NCBI GenBank assembly: GCA_015493615.1
Contig: WGCV01000048.1
Location: forward strand, 1 to 64,000
Direction: 5' to 3'
Source: Melioribacteraceae bacterium
GTDB taxonomy: Bacteria > Bacteroidota > Ignavibacteria > Ignavibacteriales > Melioribacteraceae
DNA length: 64,000 nt
The position numbers and the translations under genes were made by a program. The notes below the pieces were generated by a model. That model had not been told where the DNA came from. It saw nothing but the letters and a program-made list of their open reading frames with translations, and made no database searches. Shown piece after piece: positions 54,701-61,247 of the stretch; the first letter of the stretch is position 1, and the number at the start of each line of letters is the position of its first letter.

Positions 54701-57700
54701 GTCGCCGCAAGCGGTTTGCAGTACAATTGGGTAATCCCTAATACGACAAGCGATTCTGTAATAGTTCGTATATCCGATAAAACAAACGGCGACGTTAAAT
54801 CGGAATCGGGTTATTTCACGATTTTCCAATCTCTTGCAGATTTAATTTATCCTAACGGAAATGAATTTTTGCGTTCAGGAGACTCGTTGACCGTACGATG
54901 GACAAGTTCGCTCGTCAACTACTTTAATATTGAATTCAGCTCAGATAACGGAGCAAATTGGACTACAATCAGCAATGCAACAGTCGCTTCCGCAGATTCA
55001 TTTGTTTGGGCATTGCCTGATACTTTGGAATCGAATCAATGTTTGGTAAAAATCACAGATTTGGAAAATCCGGCTGTTTCCGATTCGAGCAACAACGTCT
55101 TTACTGTCGCTCGGCTTAAGTTAAGTAATCCGACGGGAGGAGAATATATTTCCGCCGGTTCCACTCTTCCGATAACTTGGGCAGCAAGCTCAACAATAAG
55201 CGGAGTAAAATTATCTTACTCGACTGATAACGGAAGAATATGGAGCGGAATTCAAGGCGCAACCAATGTTACGGCTTCCGCCGATACATTCAGATGGAGC
55301 ATTCCGAATAATCTTTGTTCCGACAGTACTTTGATTAAAATAGCTTCAATTAATCATCCTTCGGTTTATGATATTTCCAAATCATTTGTAACAGGCTGGG
55401 TTAAAGTAACTTCGCCCAATGGGGGAGAAGTTTATCTTTCCGGTAAAAATTTGCCGGTAAGCTGGAGCGGATGCAGTTCGGTTAAGCAGATTCTTATTGA
55501 AGTGATTGACGCGAAAAGTAATCTTACTTTGCATTCCGAAATTGATTCTTCTTCGCTCGGCGGCACTAATATTATACTTCCCAACGGAACCGTAAGCGAT
55601 TCGGTTCTGGTAAGAATTAGCGATGTTCGTTCCAATTATCAGATAATAGATTCGTCCGACGCATTTTTTACAATTACGGAACTTGCTTTTACTTCGCCGA
55701 ACAGTTCAACAAATTGGAACTCAGGCTCTACACAGTTAATCGAATGGAATTCGGGTGATTTTCTCGGGAATCTGAATTTAGAATACTCGCTTAACAACGG
55801 ACAGACTTGGAATACAATTCAAAACAGCGTAACAGCATCAAGGGATTCCTTAACATGGACATTACCCGCAGATGTTAATTCAAACAGCTGTTTGGTTCGC
55901 GGCTACAATCCTAATATCAGCACGGTTGCCGATACATCGGATAAGTTTACAATATTTACTTCGCAGCTTGCTCTTATCGCTCCGAACGGCGGAGAAAAAC
56001 TGCAAGCCGGTTCGCAGTACAATATTAAATGGGGAAGCGCTTTTATTACTAATCTGCAGATTGAAGTTTCGTACGATAACGGAACTTCGTGGGATACTCT
56101 TACTACATCGGCTATCGGAGATGATTCTCTCTGGACGTGGAATGTGCCGCCCGGTTTAAGTACGGAACAAGGTTTAATTCGTTTGCGCAATACTATCGAC
56201 AGCTCTCAATCGGTTACGAGCGCGTCTAATTTCAGCATAGGTTGGATAAATGTTACTTCGCCTTCTCTCGGCTCTCATTGGATTGCAAACCGAACCGATA
56301 CGATTGCCTGGGATGCGAGCGCATCCGTGCACAAAGTTAATCTGCTTTATTCTTTAAGCGGCGATACGGCAGATTCAAGTTTAACTTTAATTGACGCTAA
56401 TGTTAACGCTCAGGATTCCATTTACGTCTGGCGGCTTCCTTCGGTTGAATCGCCGAATGCAAAAATAGTAATACTCGATTCCGAATCGAATAATTTGATT
56501 AAATCTGCGAGCGGCGCAATTAAGATTAGCAAGATGTTGCTTGTCAGTCCGAACGGAAATGAGTTTATTCAAGCCGGCGCTCCTTATACCATTTCTTGGA
56601 ATGTTACCGCCGCAACCATTCCGTATATTAATATTGATTATTCATTGAACGGCGGAATAAATTGGAACAGACTTGCAACGTCCGCTAATTCATCGGACAG
56701 CTCTTATACTTGGAATATCGGAACGGGAATTTCGACTGATTCAGCTTTGGTTAGAATATCGGATGCCGTTAATAGTCAGCTAGCAGATACGAGCGATGGT
56801 TATTTCTCAATCGGAGGTCTGGAACTTACGGTCTTTAACTCTCCGGAAAAAGTTCTTGTTGGAACAAGAAAAAGAGTAACTTGGTCCCGGACAAATAATA
56901 TCGGGAAAATTAATCTTTACTATAAAACTAACGACGGCGTTTGGAAACCGTTTGTGCAGAATTATCCTGCTGACTCAATGTATTACAATTGGACAATCCC
57001 GGATGATGTTTCCGACTCTTGTTTCGTTAAAATAAACGACGTAAACAATCCGCTGCTTTATGATGTTTCAAACGCTCCGTTTATTATCAGCGATTTGAAG
57101 ATAGTGAACTTTAACGGCGGGAATGTTTATCAAACAGGTAAAACTCACGAGATAACTTGGAGCAGTTCTTTTATCAACTTTGTAAATCTTCAGTACTCTA
57201 CAGATTCGCTTAATTGGACAAATATTAACCAATCTCCGGTTGTAGCCGACAGCAATAAGTTCGACTGGGCGATTCCGGATGACATTAATTACGCTTCTCC
57301 AAATTATCTGCTGAGAATTGTCGATGCCGATTACACATATATCGCCGATACTTCAAATTCCACGTTTACCGTAAGTTATATCAAGATGAAAAAACCTAAC
57401 GGCGGTGAAGGGGAACAAATCGGAACATCTTACACAATCGAATGGGCTTCGAGCAATAATACGATTTCCAATGTTAATTTATATGTTGAACTTCAGAGCG
57501 GCTCCGATGTTTGGACGCCGATTGCAAATAATATTGATGCAACTTCCGGTTCGTATTACTGGCTGATTGAAACGCAGGCTACTCCTGCGGCTCGTATGAA
57601 AGTAGAGGATGCAAATAATCATTCAATTTACGATATTAGCGATTCATCATTTGTGATTTCTCATATTCAATTGACTTCCCCAAACGGCGGAAGTTTGCAG

Positions 57701-59737
57701 AAGCTTCAAGTCGGCAACACCTACGAGATTACTTGGGAAAGTCAGTACATAAATAATATCGGAATTTCATATTCCGTTAACGGCGGCAGCACTTGGAACT
57801 TTATCGGTGCGGCTCCGGGAGACAGCGGAAAGTACAGTTGGACAGTTCCCAACGTTCCGACAGACCAAGCGAGAATAAAACTTCAGGATTTTGATTATGC
57901 GAATGTTTACGACATAAGCGATACAAACTTCTCGATTGTTTCAATCAACGTTTTAACTCCGAACAATTATGAAGCGATTAACGCTAATTCAACATACAAT
58001 ATTACTTGGTCAAGTAATTACCTCGACAGCGTCAGGATACTCCTTTCAACCGACGGCGGTACCAGTTATCCGATTTTAGTGGGACTTGCTCCAGGCGCCG
58101 CAGGCTCATATACTTGGACAACGCCAAATATTGCAACCGCAGACGCAAGGATAAAGATTACGGATATTTATCAACTTGACGTTCAAGACGTAAGCGACAC
58201 TACATTCCTGATTGGGCTTTATCCTACAATAACGCCAATCGGTTCTACTCAGTCCGGCGTGATTAAGCTGCTCTACAGTTTGCCTAATGCAAATGAGTCG
58301 GTGGATTTAACTAAATTCTCATTTCGTACAATCGGTGGAAGCGAGAACGACGGATATGCTTATCTGCAGGGAAATTACACTAACTTGGTTGGTCCGTTAG
58401 TAGATACAATCAAATGGGATTCCAGAGGACAGCTGGATAATTTTGAAGGAAAGGTTCTATTTAACGCAACTTTCCACTCTACTTACAGAGTTGATTATCC
58501 CGTTTCTACGGATACAATTCTAATTGATAACAAAGCTCCGCAGTTTGATCAATCATCTTTTAAAATCGAGCAGAACAGTTTTCAATACGGCTGGAGTAAA
58601 GCCGTTGCAAGTTGGAAATCGGCGATAGATTCGAGCAGACCGGTTAAGTACGAACTCTATGTTTCCGATAGCGGAGTGTTCGACTCAATTCCAAATGCCG
58701 AATCGTTCGGAACTCAGGCTCTGCTGCATAATCTTAAGACATCAACAAATTATAATTACCGGATGAAGATTTCCGATTCGTTTGGCAATTCAACCATATT
58801 TAACACTACAAGTAAAACAAATGCTTTGGCGGACTTTAATAACGACGGACAAATAAACGGCGCCGATCTTTCCGCTTATGTTTTCTCGTGGAGCTCGGCT
58901 GATTCCTCAGTAGGAGCGGATATGTATCCTTATACCGGAACGACGCCGATTGTTACGGTTACTCCCGATGATAATTTGAATATAAATGATTTGCTCGTTT
59001 TTCAGGATATGTGGAACTATTACGCACAAAATCGCGGACTGCCGAAATCGGTAAATTATAACTTTGACAATGCCGATTCGAGAGAGACGATTAAATTCAA
59101 AAAAGGTGAAAATAAGTTTGATTTCAAAATTAACATGGAGCAAAAAGATTTGTCGGCGGTTTCCGCTGAAATACATTTCAACCCTTATGTTTTTAAATTT
59201 GACTCGCTTAAATTTACGCCAAAAAATGGGACGACAAATAATATAGTTCTCTCTTATCAAGATACTGCGCGCGGAATAGTCCGGATAGATTTCTCGAATT
59301 TAAGCGGGAAAGTCGGAAATGAGTATTCCATTATTTCCAAAATTAAAGCTAATTTGGATAGGGACAAAAATAAAGATTCACTTTTGATTATTTATAAAGG
59401 TTACGATAAGCATTTTAACCAATCTGTTGCGGGAGCTAAAGTTTATACACTGCAAGAGGTTCCGAACAGGTTTATGCTTTATCAAAATTATCCTAATCCC
59501 TTTAATCCGACTACAACGATTGAGTTTGACGTTGCTTCCAAAAGCAGAGTTTCGCTCAAAATTTATAATATTCTCGGTCAGGAAGTTACTACTTTAATAA
59601 ATAAAGTTTTAGAACCAGGCTCATATAAAACAAAATTCAACGCTGTGGGAATACAGACTTTGGCAAGCGGAGTATATTTCTATAGAATATCAGCAGGAAA
59701 ATATGTTTCAACTAAGAAAATGCTTCTTCTAAAATAG
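45797..59737 (+). CDS. Giant T9SS-exported repeat protein with dockerin-like, cohesin-like and sorting domains
   Basis: One uninterrupted frame encodes 4646 residues. It has a signal peptide (residues 1-23, ending MFAQ) and then 44 related repeats of about 93 residues (about 34-4135). The consensus is SPNGGExWxxGxxxxITW, followed by VxIEYSTDNGxSW, an xYxWxIP turn and an RIxDxxNxxxxDxSxxxF end: an Ig-like unit of the Kre9/KNH type. Next come a distinct beta domain (about 4138-4245), an FN3-like domain (about 4250-4340), a dockerin-like pair (DFNNDGQINGAD at 4346-4357; degenerate DDNLNINDL at 4391-4399), a cohesin-like domain (about 4415-4553) and a T9SS type A sorting domain (about 4557-4646; NYPNPFNPTTTIEF). 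The sorting domain marks it as T9SS cargo; if rod-like, it could reach far from the cell. It probably works as an adhesin or surface fibre. Repeats near 31, 39, 40 and 44 are the most divergent. Confidence 0.88.
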   Translation: MLKKLSKILLLLFLFAFSAMFAQTPDGTKAKTISVNYPNGGELWLIGTSKTILWTSSEIANVNVQYSIDGGVNWTTIASNVVASLGKYTWNIDSTTVSPSKEARIRVIDSGGSGVSDVSNANFTLSELRIDSPVTSSVFQTGRATAIKWFASSDISTIAIQYSSDGGSSWNTVATGVNANDNQYLWNVNVTSTNEAKIRIYDEANPGTVIATSPNFITADLSLTSPTGGEQWRAGETEVISWNSSFITYVNLEYSVDGGAWTTIADSINGGVGTYSWLIPDELSDQALVRISYSGDSNVYDQSSSTFTILNLQITSPNGGEGWEVGSTAAVTWTTNLSGNVDIDLSTDGGATYSQNIASGIPAGQASYTLTVPDLPTGEARIRISSSSNSDVLDESAENFTIGTVTITQPVGGENWMAGHSYQLAWSATSGVRVISMEYTDDDGATWNVIRSAYPASYNSYYWYIPNGVWGNNIKIRMYDAATGIGKTHLSNPISIATLQIQTPLNGAIYKWGDNVVINWAASSNVGNVSVEYSTDGGSTYTLIQDNIAASASTYTWTVPNGLSSDQMKIRVRDESNSDFSNTNPGYFTVGNISVLIPNGGEKIIGGIYYPISWSATNSIGYVRIEYSTDGGATYTNIPGASSVLASNGVYNWYVPNVASTQARIRISDAATANIIDASDNDFTIGILQITSPNGGEGYAPNQNVNISWNAQYINQVKLEYSTDGGANWTQIASGVDATLGTYAWTVPTDYTDQALIRISDFSKSDNYDMSDSYFAIGKVTVTSPNGSEVYQTGKTYNVTYDYSSNISSVNIELSTDNGTSWSPIASGVTANGSYSWTIGTTPSSNALIRVVDATFADLSDVSDNPFVIEQLDLVSPNGGNYFMVDSAATITWNSSQVSNVKIEYSTDDGAIWQTVVASTPAAPQSYAWTVPNTPSTNTLIRLSDADNSSYDIADTSDNVFTINLLYMVSPNGGENYIVNDNTIIRWLAHSSLSTVRLEYSTNDGSSWNQIATGVTASDKQYSWTIPNTPTNQALVRIIDESNSSVSDLSNNTFSIGSILLTSPNGGEKLQVDSVKTITWQNIATIANVDLYYSINAGTSWNLISSNVNASGERYDWTIPDSVSSSVLVRIENSADSSMNDESDNTFTIAKISITSPNGGEVLQAGDELPILWNSYNINSVTIQYSVDNGATWTTIDNNVQASLGQYNWTIPDAVSTNTFLIRIFDNSFNSVHDVSDAGASVYYLNLTSPNGNEAWNNGTSEDITWNSSGVSSVDLYYSADLGATWTSIATSVNGSLGTYSWAIPSSLSSDSMLVRVVDANHSGIRDSSDSRFAVGNIDITSPVSSTVWQTGSVQPIRWTSESVETIMIEISVDGGTNWSTITNSYGASSGVYYYNVPNNSTASAQIRITDTRTGSHIYETSQTFTINNLSITYPTSASLWMNGSSYNITWNSSNIANVNLKYSVDDGVTWTDIVASTPASTGTYNWTVPNGIATNKARIKIIDVDNNSAVDSTDDFVIGNVSISVPTTSTVWQSGKTYRIKWAASSGISEVNVDYSTDNGANWSTIESNVTAADSSLLWTVPANMSTSSARIRVYDVNSNIGSNDQIIAESDAFKLVNLAISSPTSSSNWQARSTHNITWSGSALINTVTLSYSRDLGNSWVTIAPAVNFSDGSYSWTLPDLTSDSVLVRSVSDANPGISDSMASPFKISDLAVLNISTSTEWQSGTAHTISWTSENINNIDIQYSLDNGSSWNNIISGISASNGSYLWNIPSNISSAQTLVRISSSSDPTIYFDTPLFTIKYLSVTSPNGGENWQVGSNETITWNSGLVSNVRIDLSTDNGASWINISSPIAASNGSYTWNVPDSISTVSALIRLIDLDNTSIRDSSDANFTIGRLVLTSPLGGEEWQIGSTHNITWSSINVNNVSLEYSLDNGTSWSTIISPVNANAGSYSWTIPTATASTSALVRITSLDDPTVSYTSNIFTIDELSVTAPNGGEVLQSGSQTYIKWTSANIANINIYFSSDNGTTWNEIVTNFNASADSLAWTLPSNISTDLALIKITDSSDSTHYDVTDNVFSIHSFRLTSPVGGEVWQVGGTYDITWSASSNISTVSLEYSIDNGTTWNSVAQNINATLGTYAWNIPAGTASNQCKIRLLDDNSSIIFTGGVFTIEDLQITSPVGGEFWTSGTTENITWNSSQITNVKIEYSSDNGSSWETLSNSESAAAGTYAWNIPVNYSTTSGLIRISDADNTGIYSTSSNDFTLGKITVLYPNGGEVLQAGENVRILWNSLASSTLFNIDYSTDNGAAWNSIAVGTDSSSSYTWRIPSNIYTSSALIRVADALSSGAITDQSDAVFTINLLQVTSPNGGEDFKVGSTQNITWNSGSNIANVKLEYYTPQTGWETIVASVPANSSPYSWTIPNIPSDSVKVRVVSTADNSISDESDAYFRIGDLNLTSPVASTKWQSGDHVNIAWNNTANVNKVNLFYKIGAGGTWTEISRDVTASTGLYDWTIPSVNTQQLYLRIEDAQAVSSIYDETGFTVTVSNLSIRTPNISTVWIAGATENIIWSASSDIRKIKILYSIDKGTTWNSITDSTDASTGKLSWAIPNSINYDSVLVRLEDVDYSNVDDTSAYFKISNAQLTLTAPNGGEYWEAGNDYSISWNITSNISLINIYYSVNGGTSWTMLQSNYPASNQNYVYSIPANFETDSLRIKIEDASNTFIADSSSQNTYLRWINLIAPVGGEHLQANRNKTVSWSASSNMSNVRVDFSADGVTWNSLGVVEASTGSYDWLVNNIPTDSGYIRVSDANSNLAVAETSAPFAISMLNLTAPINGGEFQTGDSLKISWLNSSDITSVQMEYTTDMTNWYVINSTPVSASDSSYTWVIDNSVCGDSVYIRIINFAFQSIVDTIPKPITVKSLQLTEPAAGANWRVGTTHQIKWNYCGIDSLSLQYSLNKGISWVDIATVAASGLQYNWVIPNTTSDSVIVRISDKTNGDVKSESGYFTIFQSLADLIYPNGNEFLRSGDSLTVRWTSSLVNYFNIEFSSDNGANWTTISNATVASADSFVWALPDTLESNQCLVKITDLENPAVSDSSNNVFTVARLKLSNPTGGEYISAGSTLPITWAASSTISGVKLSYSTDNGRIWSGIQGATNVTASADTFRWSIPNNLCSDSTLIKIASINHPSVYDISKSFVTGWVKVTSPNGGEVYLSGKNLPVSWSGCSSVKQILIEVIDAKSNLTLHSEIDSSSLGGTNIILPNGTVSDSVLVRISDVRSNYQIIDSSDAFFTITELAFTSPNSSTNWNSGSTQLIEWNSGDFLGNLNLEYSLNNGQTWNTIQNSVTASRDSLTWTLPADVNSNSCLVRGYNPNISTVADTSDKFTIFTSQLALIAPNGGEKLQAGSQYNIKWGSAFITNLQIEVSYDNGTSWDTLTTSAIGDDSLWTWNVPPGLSTEQGLIRLRNTIDSSQSVTSASNFSIGWINVTSPSLGSHWIANRTDTIAWDASASVHKVNLLYSLSGDTADSSLTLIDANVNAQDSIYVWRLPSVESPNAKIVILDSESNNLIKSASGAIKISKMLLVSPNGNEFIQAGAPYTISWNVTAATIPYINIDYSLNGGINWNRLATSANSSDSSYTWNIGTGISTDSALVRISDAVNSQLADTSDGYFSIGGLELTVFNSPEKVLVGTRKRVTWSRTNNIGKINLYYKTNDGVWKPFVQNYPADSMYYNWTIPDDVSDSCFVKINDVNNPLLYDVSNAPFIISDLKIVNFNGGNVYQTGKTHEITWSSSFINFVNLQYSTDSLNWTNINQSPVVADSNKFDWAIPDDINYASPNYLLRIVDADYTYIADTSNSTFTVSYIKMKKPNGGEGEQIGTSYTIEWASSNNTISNVNLYVELQSGSDVWTPIANNIDATSGSYYWLIETQATPAARMKVEDANNHSIYDISDSSFVISHIQLTSPNGGSLQKLQVGNTYEITWESQYINNIGISYSVNGGSTWNFIGAAPGDSGKYSWTVPNVPTDQARIKLQDFDYANVYDISDTNFSIVSINVLTPNNYEAINANSTYNITWSSNYLDSVRILLSTDGGTSYPILVGLAPGAAGSYTWTTPNIATADARIKITDIYQLDVQDVSDTTFLIGLYPTITPIGSTQSGVIKLLYSLPNANESVDLTKFSFRTIGGSENDGYAYLQGNYTNLVGPLVDTIKWDSRGQLDNFEGKVLFNATFHSTYRVDYPVSTDTILIDNKAPQFDQSSFKIEQNSFQYGWSKAVASWKSAIDSSRPVKYELYVSDSGVFDSIPNAESFGTQALLHNLKTSTNYNYRMKISDSFGNSTIFNTTSKTNALADFNNDGQINGADLSAYVFSWSSADSSVGADMYPYTGTTPIVTVTPDDNLNINDLLVFQDMWNYYAQNRGLPKSVNYNFDNADSRETIKFKKGENKFDFKINMEQKDLSAVSAEIHFNPYVFKFDSLKFTPKNGTTNNIVLSYQDTARGIVRIDFSNLSGKVGNEYSIISKIKANLDRDKNKDSLLIIYKGYDKHFNQSVAGAKVYTLQEVPNRFMLYQNYPNPFNPTTTIEFDVASKSRVSLKIYNILGQEVTTLINKVLEPGSYKTKFNAVGIQTLASGVYFYRISAGKYVSTKKMLLLK

Positions 59738-59747
59738 GTTATCGGCA

Positions 59748-60614
59748 ATGAAAGATTTCAAACTAAAATATTATTCCATTAGAATTTTGATTTTTGCTCT
59801 TCTTTTGTTTGGAGCCGAAAGTTGTAATGGACCTGCCGTTGTCGATAATCCGCCGCCGTTTCTGCAGATTACCGAAGGTCCCGCCGAAGACGCGGTAATT
59901 GCCGTAAACTATGCTACATTCGGCTGGTCGGGCAGCGATAACGGTTTTGAGTATCGTTACCGTATGCTTGCGCTTGACGAGGACAACTTCCCGACAGTTT
60001 ACCGCGATTGGTCGGAATGGGGAACGGTTACCGAAATTACTTTCAGCAACTTAGATGAAAGCAAGTACCGTTTTGAAGTAAGCGGCAGATTGAAGGATCA
60101 TACCGACCAGGAACTTACTGTTTCCCGTGTCTTTACTGTTGATGCATTCAGCGGTCCCGCTTTAATGTTCTTTAAGACTGAAACCGTAATGACGGTAGGA
60201 CAATCGGATTCCATCAGCGTTTGGGTGGAAGGCGTTGACAGTCTGGTAGCGTTGCATGCCGTTATTGCTTTTGACACAACATATCTTTCCCTGCAGGGAA
60301 TATCGAAGGGAAGTTTTGTGGAAAGAAGCGGTTTTGAACAAATTACCGTCCCTGATTTTTCGGACGCCGGAATTTTATCGCAAGTAAACTCAACCGGTAA
60401 AATAGATATTAACAGCGCCGTGCTTGCAACGCTTTACACTTTGCCGAGGAGAAGTTTGTCCGGCTCGGGTAGTTTTATTACGATGAAGTTTAAGGCTAAA
60501 GCGGTGGGAACTTCAAGACTTTCATACACAATGGTGGAATTCCATACCGAAGACGGAAGAGTATTCAGCGGCAATCCTCCGAAAGATGGAACCGTAAGAA
60601 TTTCCGCAAAATAA
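59748..60614 (+). CDS. Probable lipoprotein with FN3-like and cohesin-like domains
   Basis: The 288-residue protein has a short hydrophobic leader with a relaxed lipobox (LLFGAESC, Cys26), then an FN3-like domain (about 36-130) and a cohesin-like domain (about 138-285; VGQSDSISVWVEGVDSLVAL, AFDTTYLSLQGI, ITMKFKAKAVGTSRLSYTMVEF). It starts ten bases after the stop of the giant gene, so it is the last gene of the operon. Cohesins bind dockerins in cellulosomes; the giant protein next door carries a dockerin-like Ca-binding loop, so this protein could anchor it to the membrane. That pairing is inference. Cohesin-like folds also occur alone in T9SS proteins. Confidence 0.7.
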   Translation: MKDFKLKYYSIRILIFALLLFGAESCNGPAVVDNPPPFLQITEGPAEDAVIAVNYATFGWSGSDNGFEYRYRMLALDEDNFPTVYRDWSEWGTVTEITFSNLDESKYRFEVSGRLKDHTDQELTVSRVFTVDAFSGPALMFFKTETVMTVGQSDSISVWVEGVDSLVALHAVIAFDTTYLSLQGISKGSFVERSGFEQITVPDFSDAGILSQVNSTGKIDINSAVLATLYTLPRRSLSGSGSFITMKFKAKAVGTSRLSYTMVEFHTEDGRVFSGNPPKDGTVRISAK

Positions 60615-60696
60615 TCAAGTTGGTTTTACCGGCTCGGCGTTTCATTTCAGTTGATTTGCAGATGGAGTTCGGTTCCGGTTTCCCAAGTAAATACTA

Positions 60697-60728
60697 TTTG
60701 CTACTATCCTGAAAAATTCTTACTTTTG
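60697..60728 (+). promoter_or_regulatory. Promoter of the rimP-nusA-infB operon
   Basis: TTTG (60697-60700), exactly 20 bases, then TACTTTTG (60721-60728) fit the Bacteroidota consensus. Transcription would begin near 60735, about five bases before a terminator-like hairpin. Confidence 0.72.
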
Positions 60729-60739
60729 TACTTCTTATT

Positions 60740-60761
60740 CGCCCCAAAAGGGGCGTTTTTT
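60740..60761 (+). terminator. Terminator-like hairpin in the rimP leader
   Basis: A six-base perfect stem CGCCCC/GGGGCG with AAAA loop is followed by six T (60756-60761). It lies between the promoter and rimP (60778). It may end the upstream secretion operon, or attenuate rimP-nusA transcription, or both. Confidence 0.75.
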
Positions 60762-60777
60762 GTTGGGATAAATTGAA

Positions 60778-61230
60778 ATGAATGCAATAGAAATAATAGA
60801 GCCGAAAATAAAGGAAATTGTCGAGGATAAAAACTTATTCCTGATTGATATTTTATGGAGAGGAACCGATTCATTCAGGGTGCTCGAAGTTTTTATCGAC
60901 AATGTCGATGGAATTACAACGGAAATTTGTTCCGATGTTTCCCGCAAGATTGAAAAATTTATCGACGAAGGAAGATTGATAAAAGGTAAGTACAGATTGG
61001 ATGTCTCTTCTCCCGGGATAGGGAAATCCTTGAAATTTGCAGGACAATATCCCAAACATATCGGAAGAAACTTCAAAGTTAAACTCGGAGAAGAAAAGGA
61101 AGCAACCGAAAAATTTGAAGGAAAGCTTCTTTCGGTAAACGGCGACGAGCTTACATTTGAAGTTAACGGAAAAGAAAAAACAGTCAATTTTAATAATATA
61201 AAACAAGCAAAAGTACAAATTTCGTTTTGA
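60778..61230 (+). CDS. rimP: Ribosome maturation factor RimP
   Basis: RimP helps assemble the 30S ribosomal subunit. The 150-residue protein has the N-terminal alpha-beta domain (residues about 8-75, with FLIDILWRGTDSFRVLEVFID and CSDVSRKIEKFIDEG blocks), the conserved YRLDVSSPGIGKSLK segment (about 73-87) and a C-terminal SH3-like domain. The gene order rimP-nusA-infB is conserved across bacteria and confirms the call. Nothing is unusual except the hairpin upstream. Confidence 0.93.
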   Translation: MNAIEIIEPKIKEIVEDKNLFLIDILWRGTDSFRVLEVFIDNVDGITTEICSDVSRKIEKFIDEGRLIKGKYRLDVSSPGIGKSLKFAGQYPKHIGRNFKVKLGEEKEATEKFEGKLLSVNGDELTFEVNGKEKTVNFNNIKQAKVQISF

Positions 61231-61247
61231 ACGGAGGAATGAATTAA

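Noticed and set aside
45797-59737. CRISPR array or tandem DNA repeat in the giant gene
   Set aside because: The units differ strongly at DNA level and are conserved only as protein; the frame is continuous, so this is a coding repeat.
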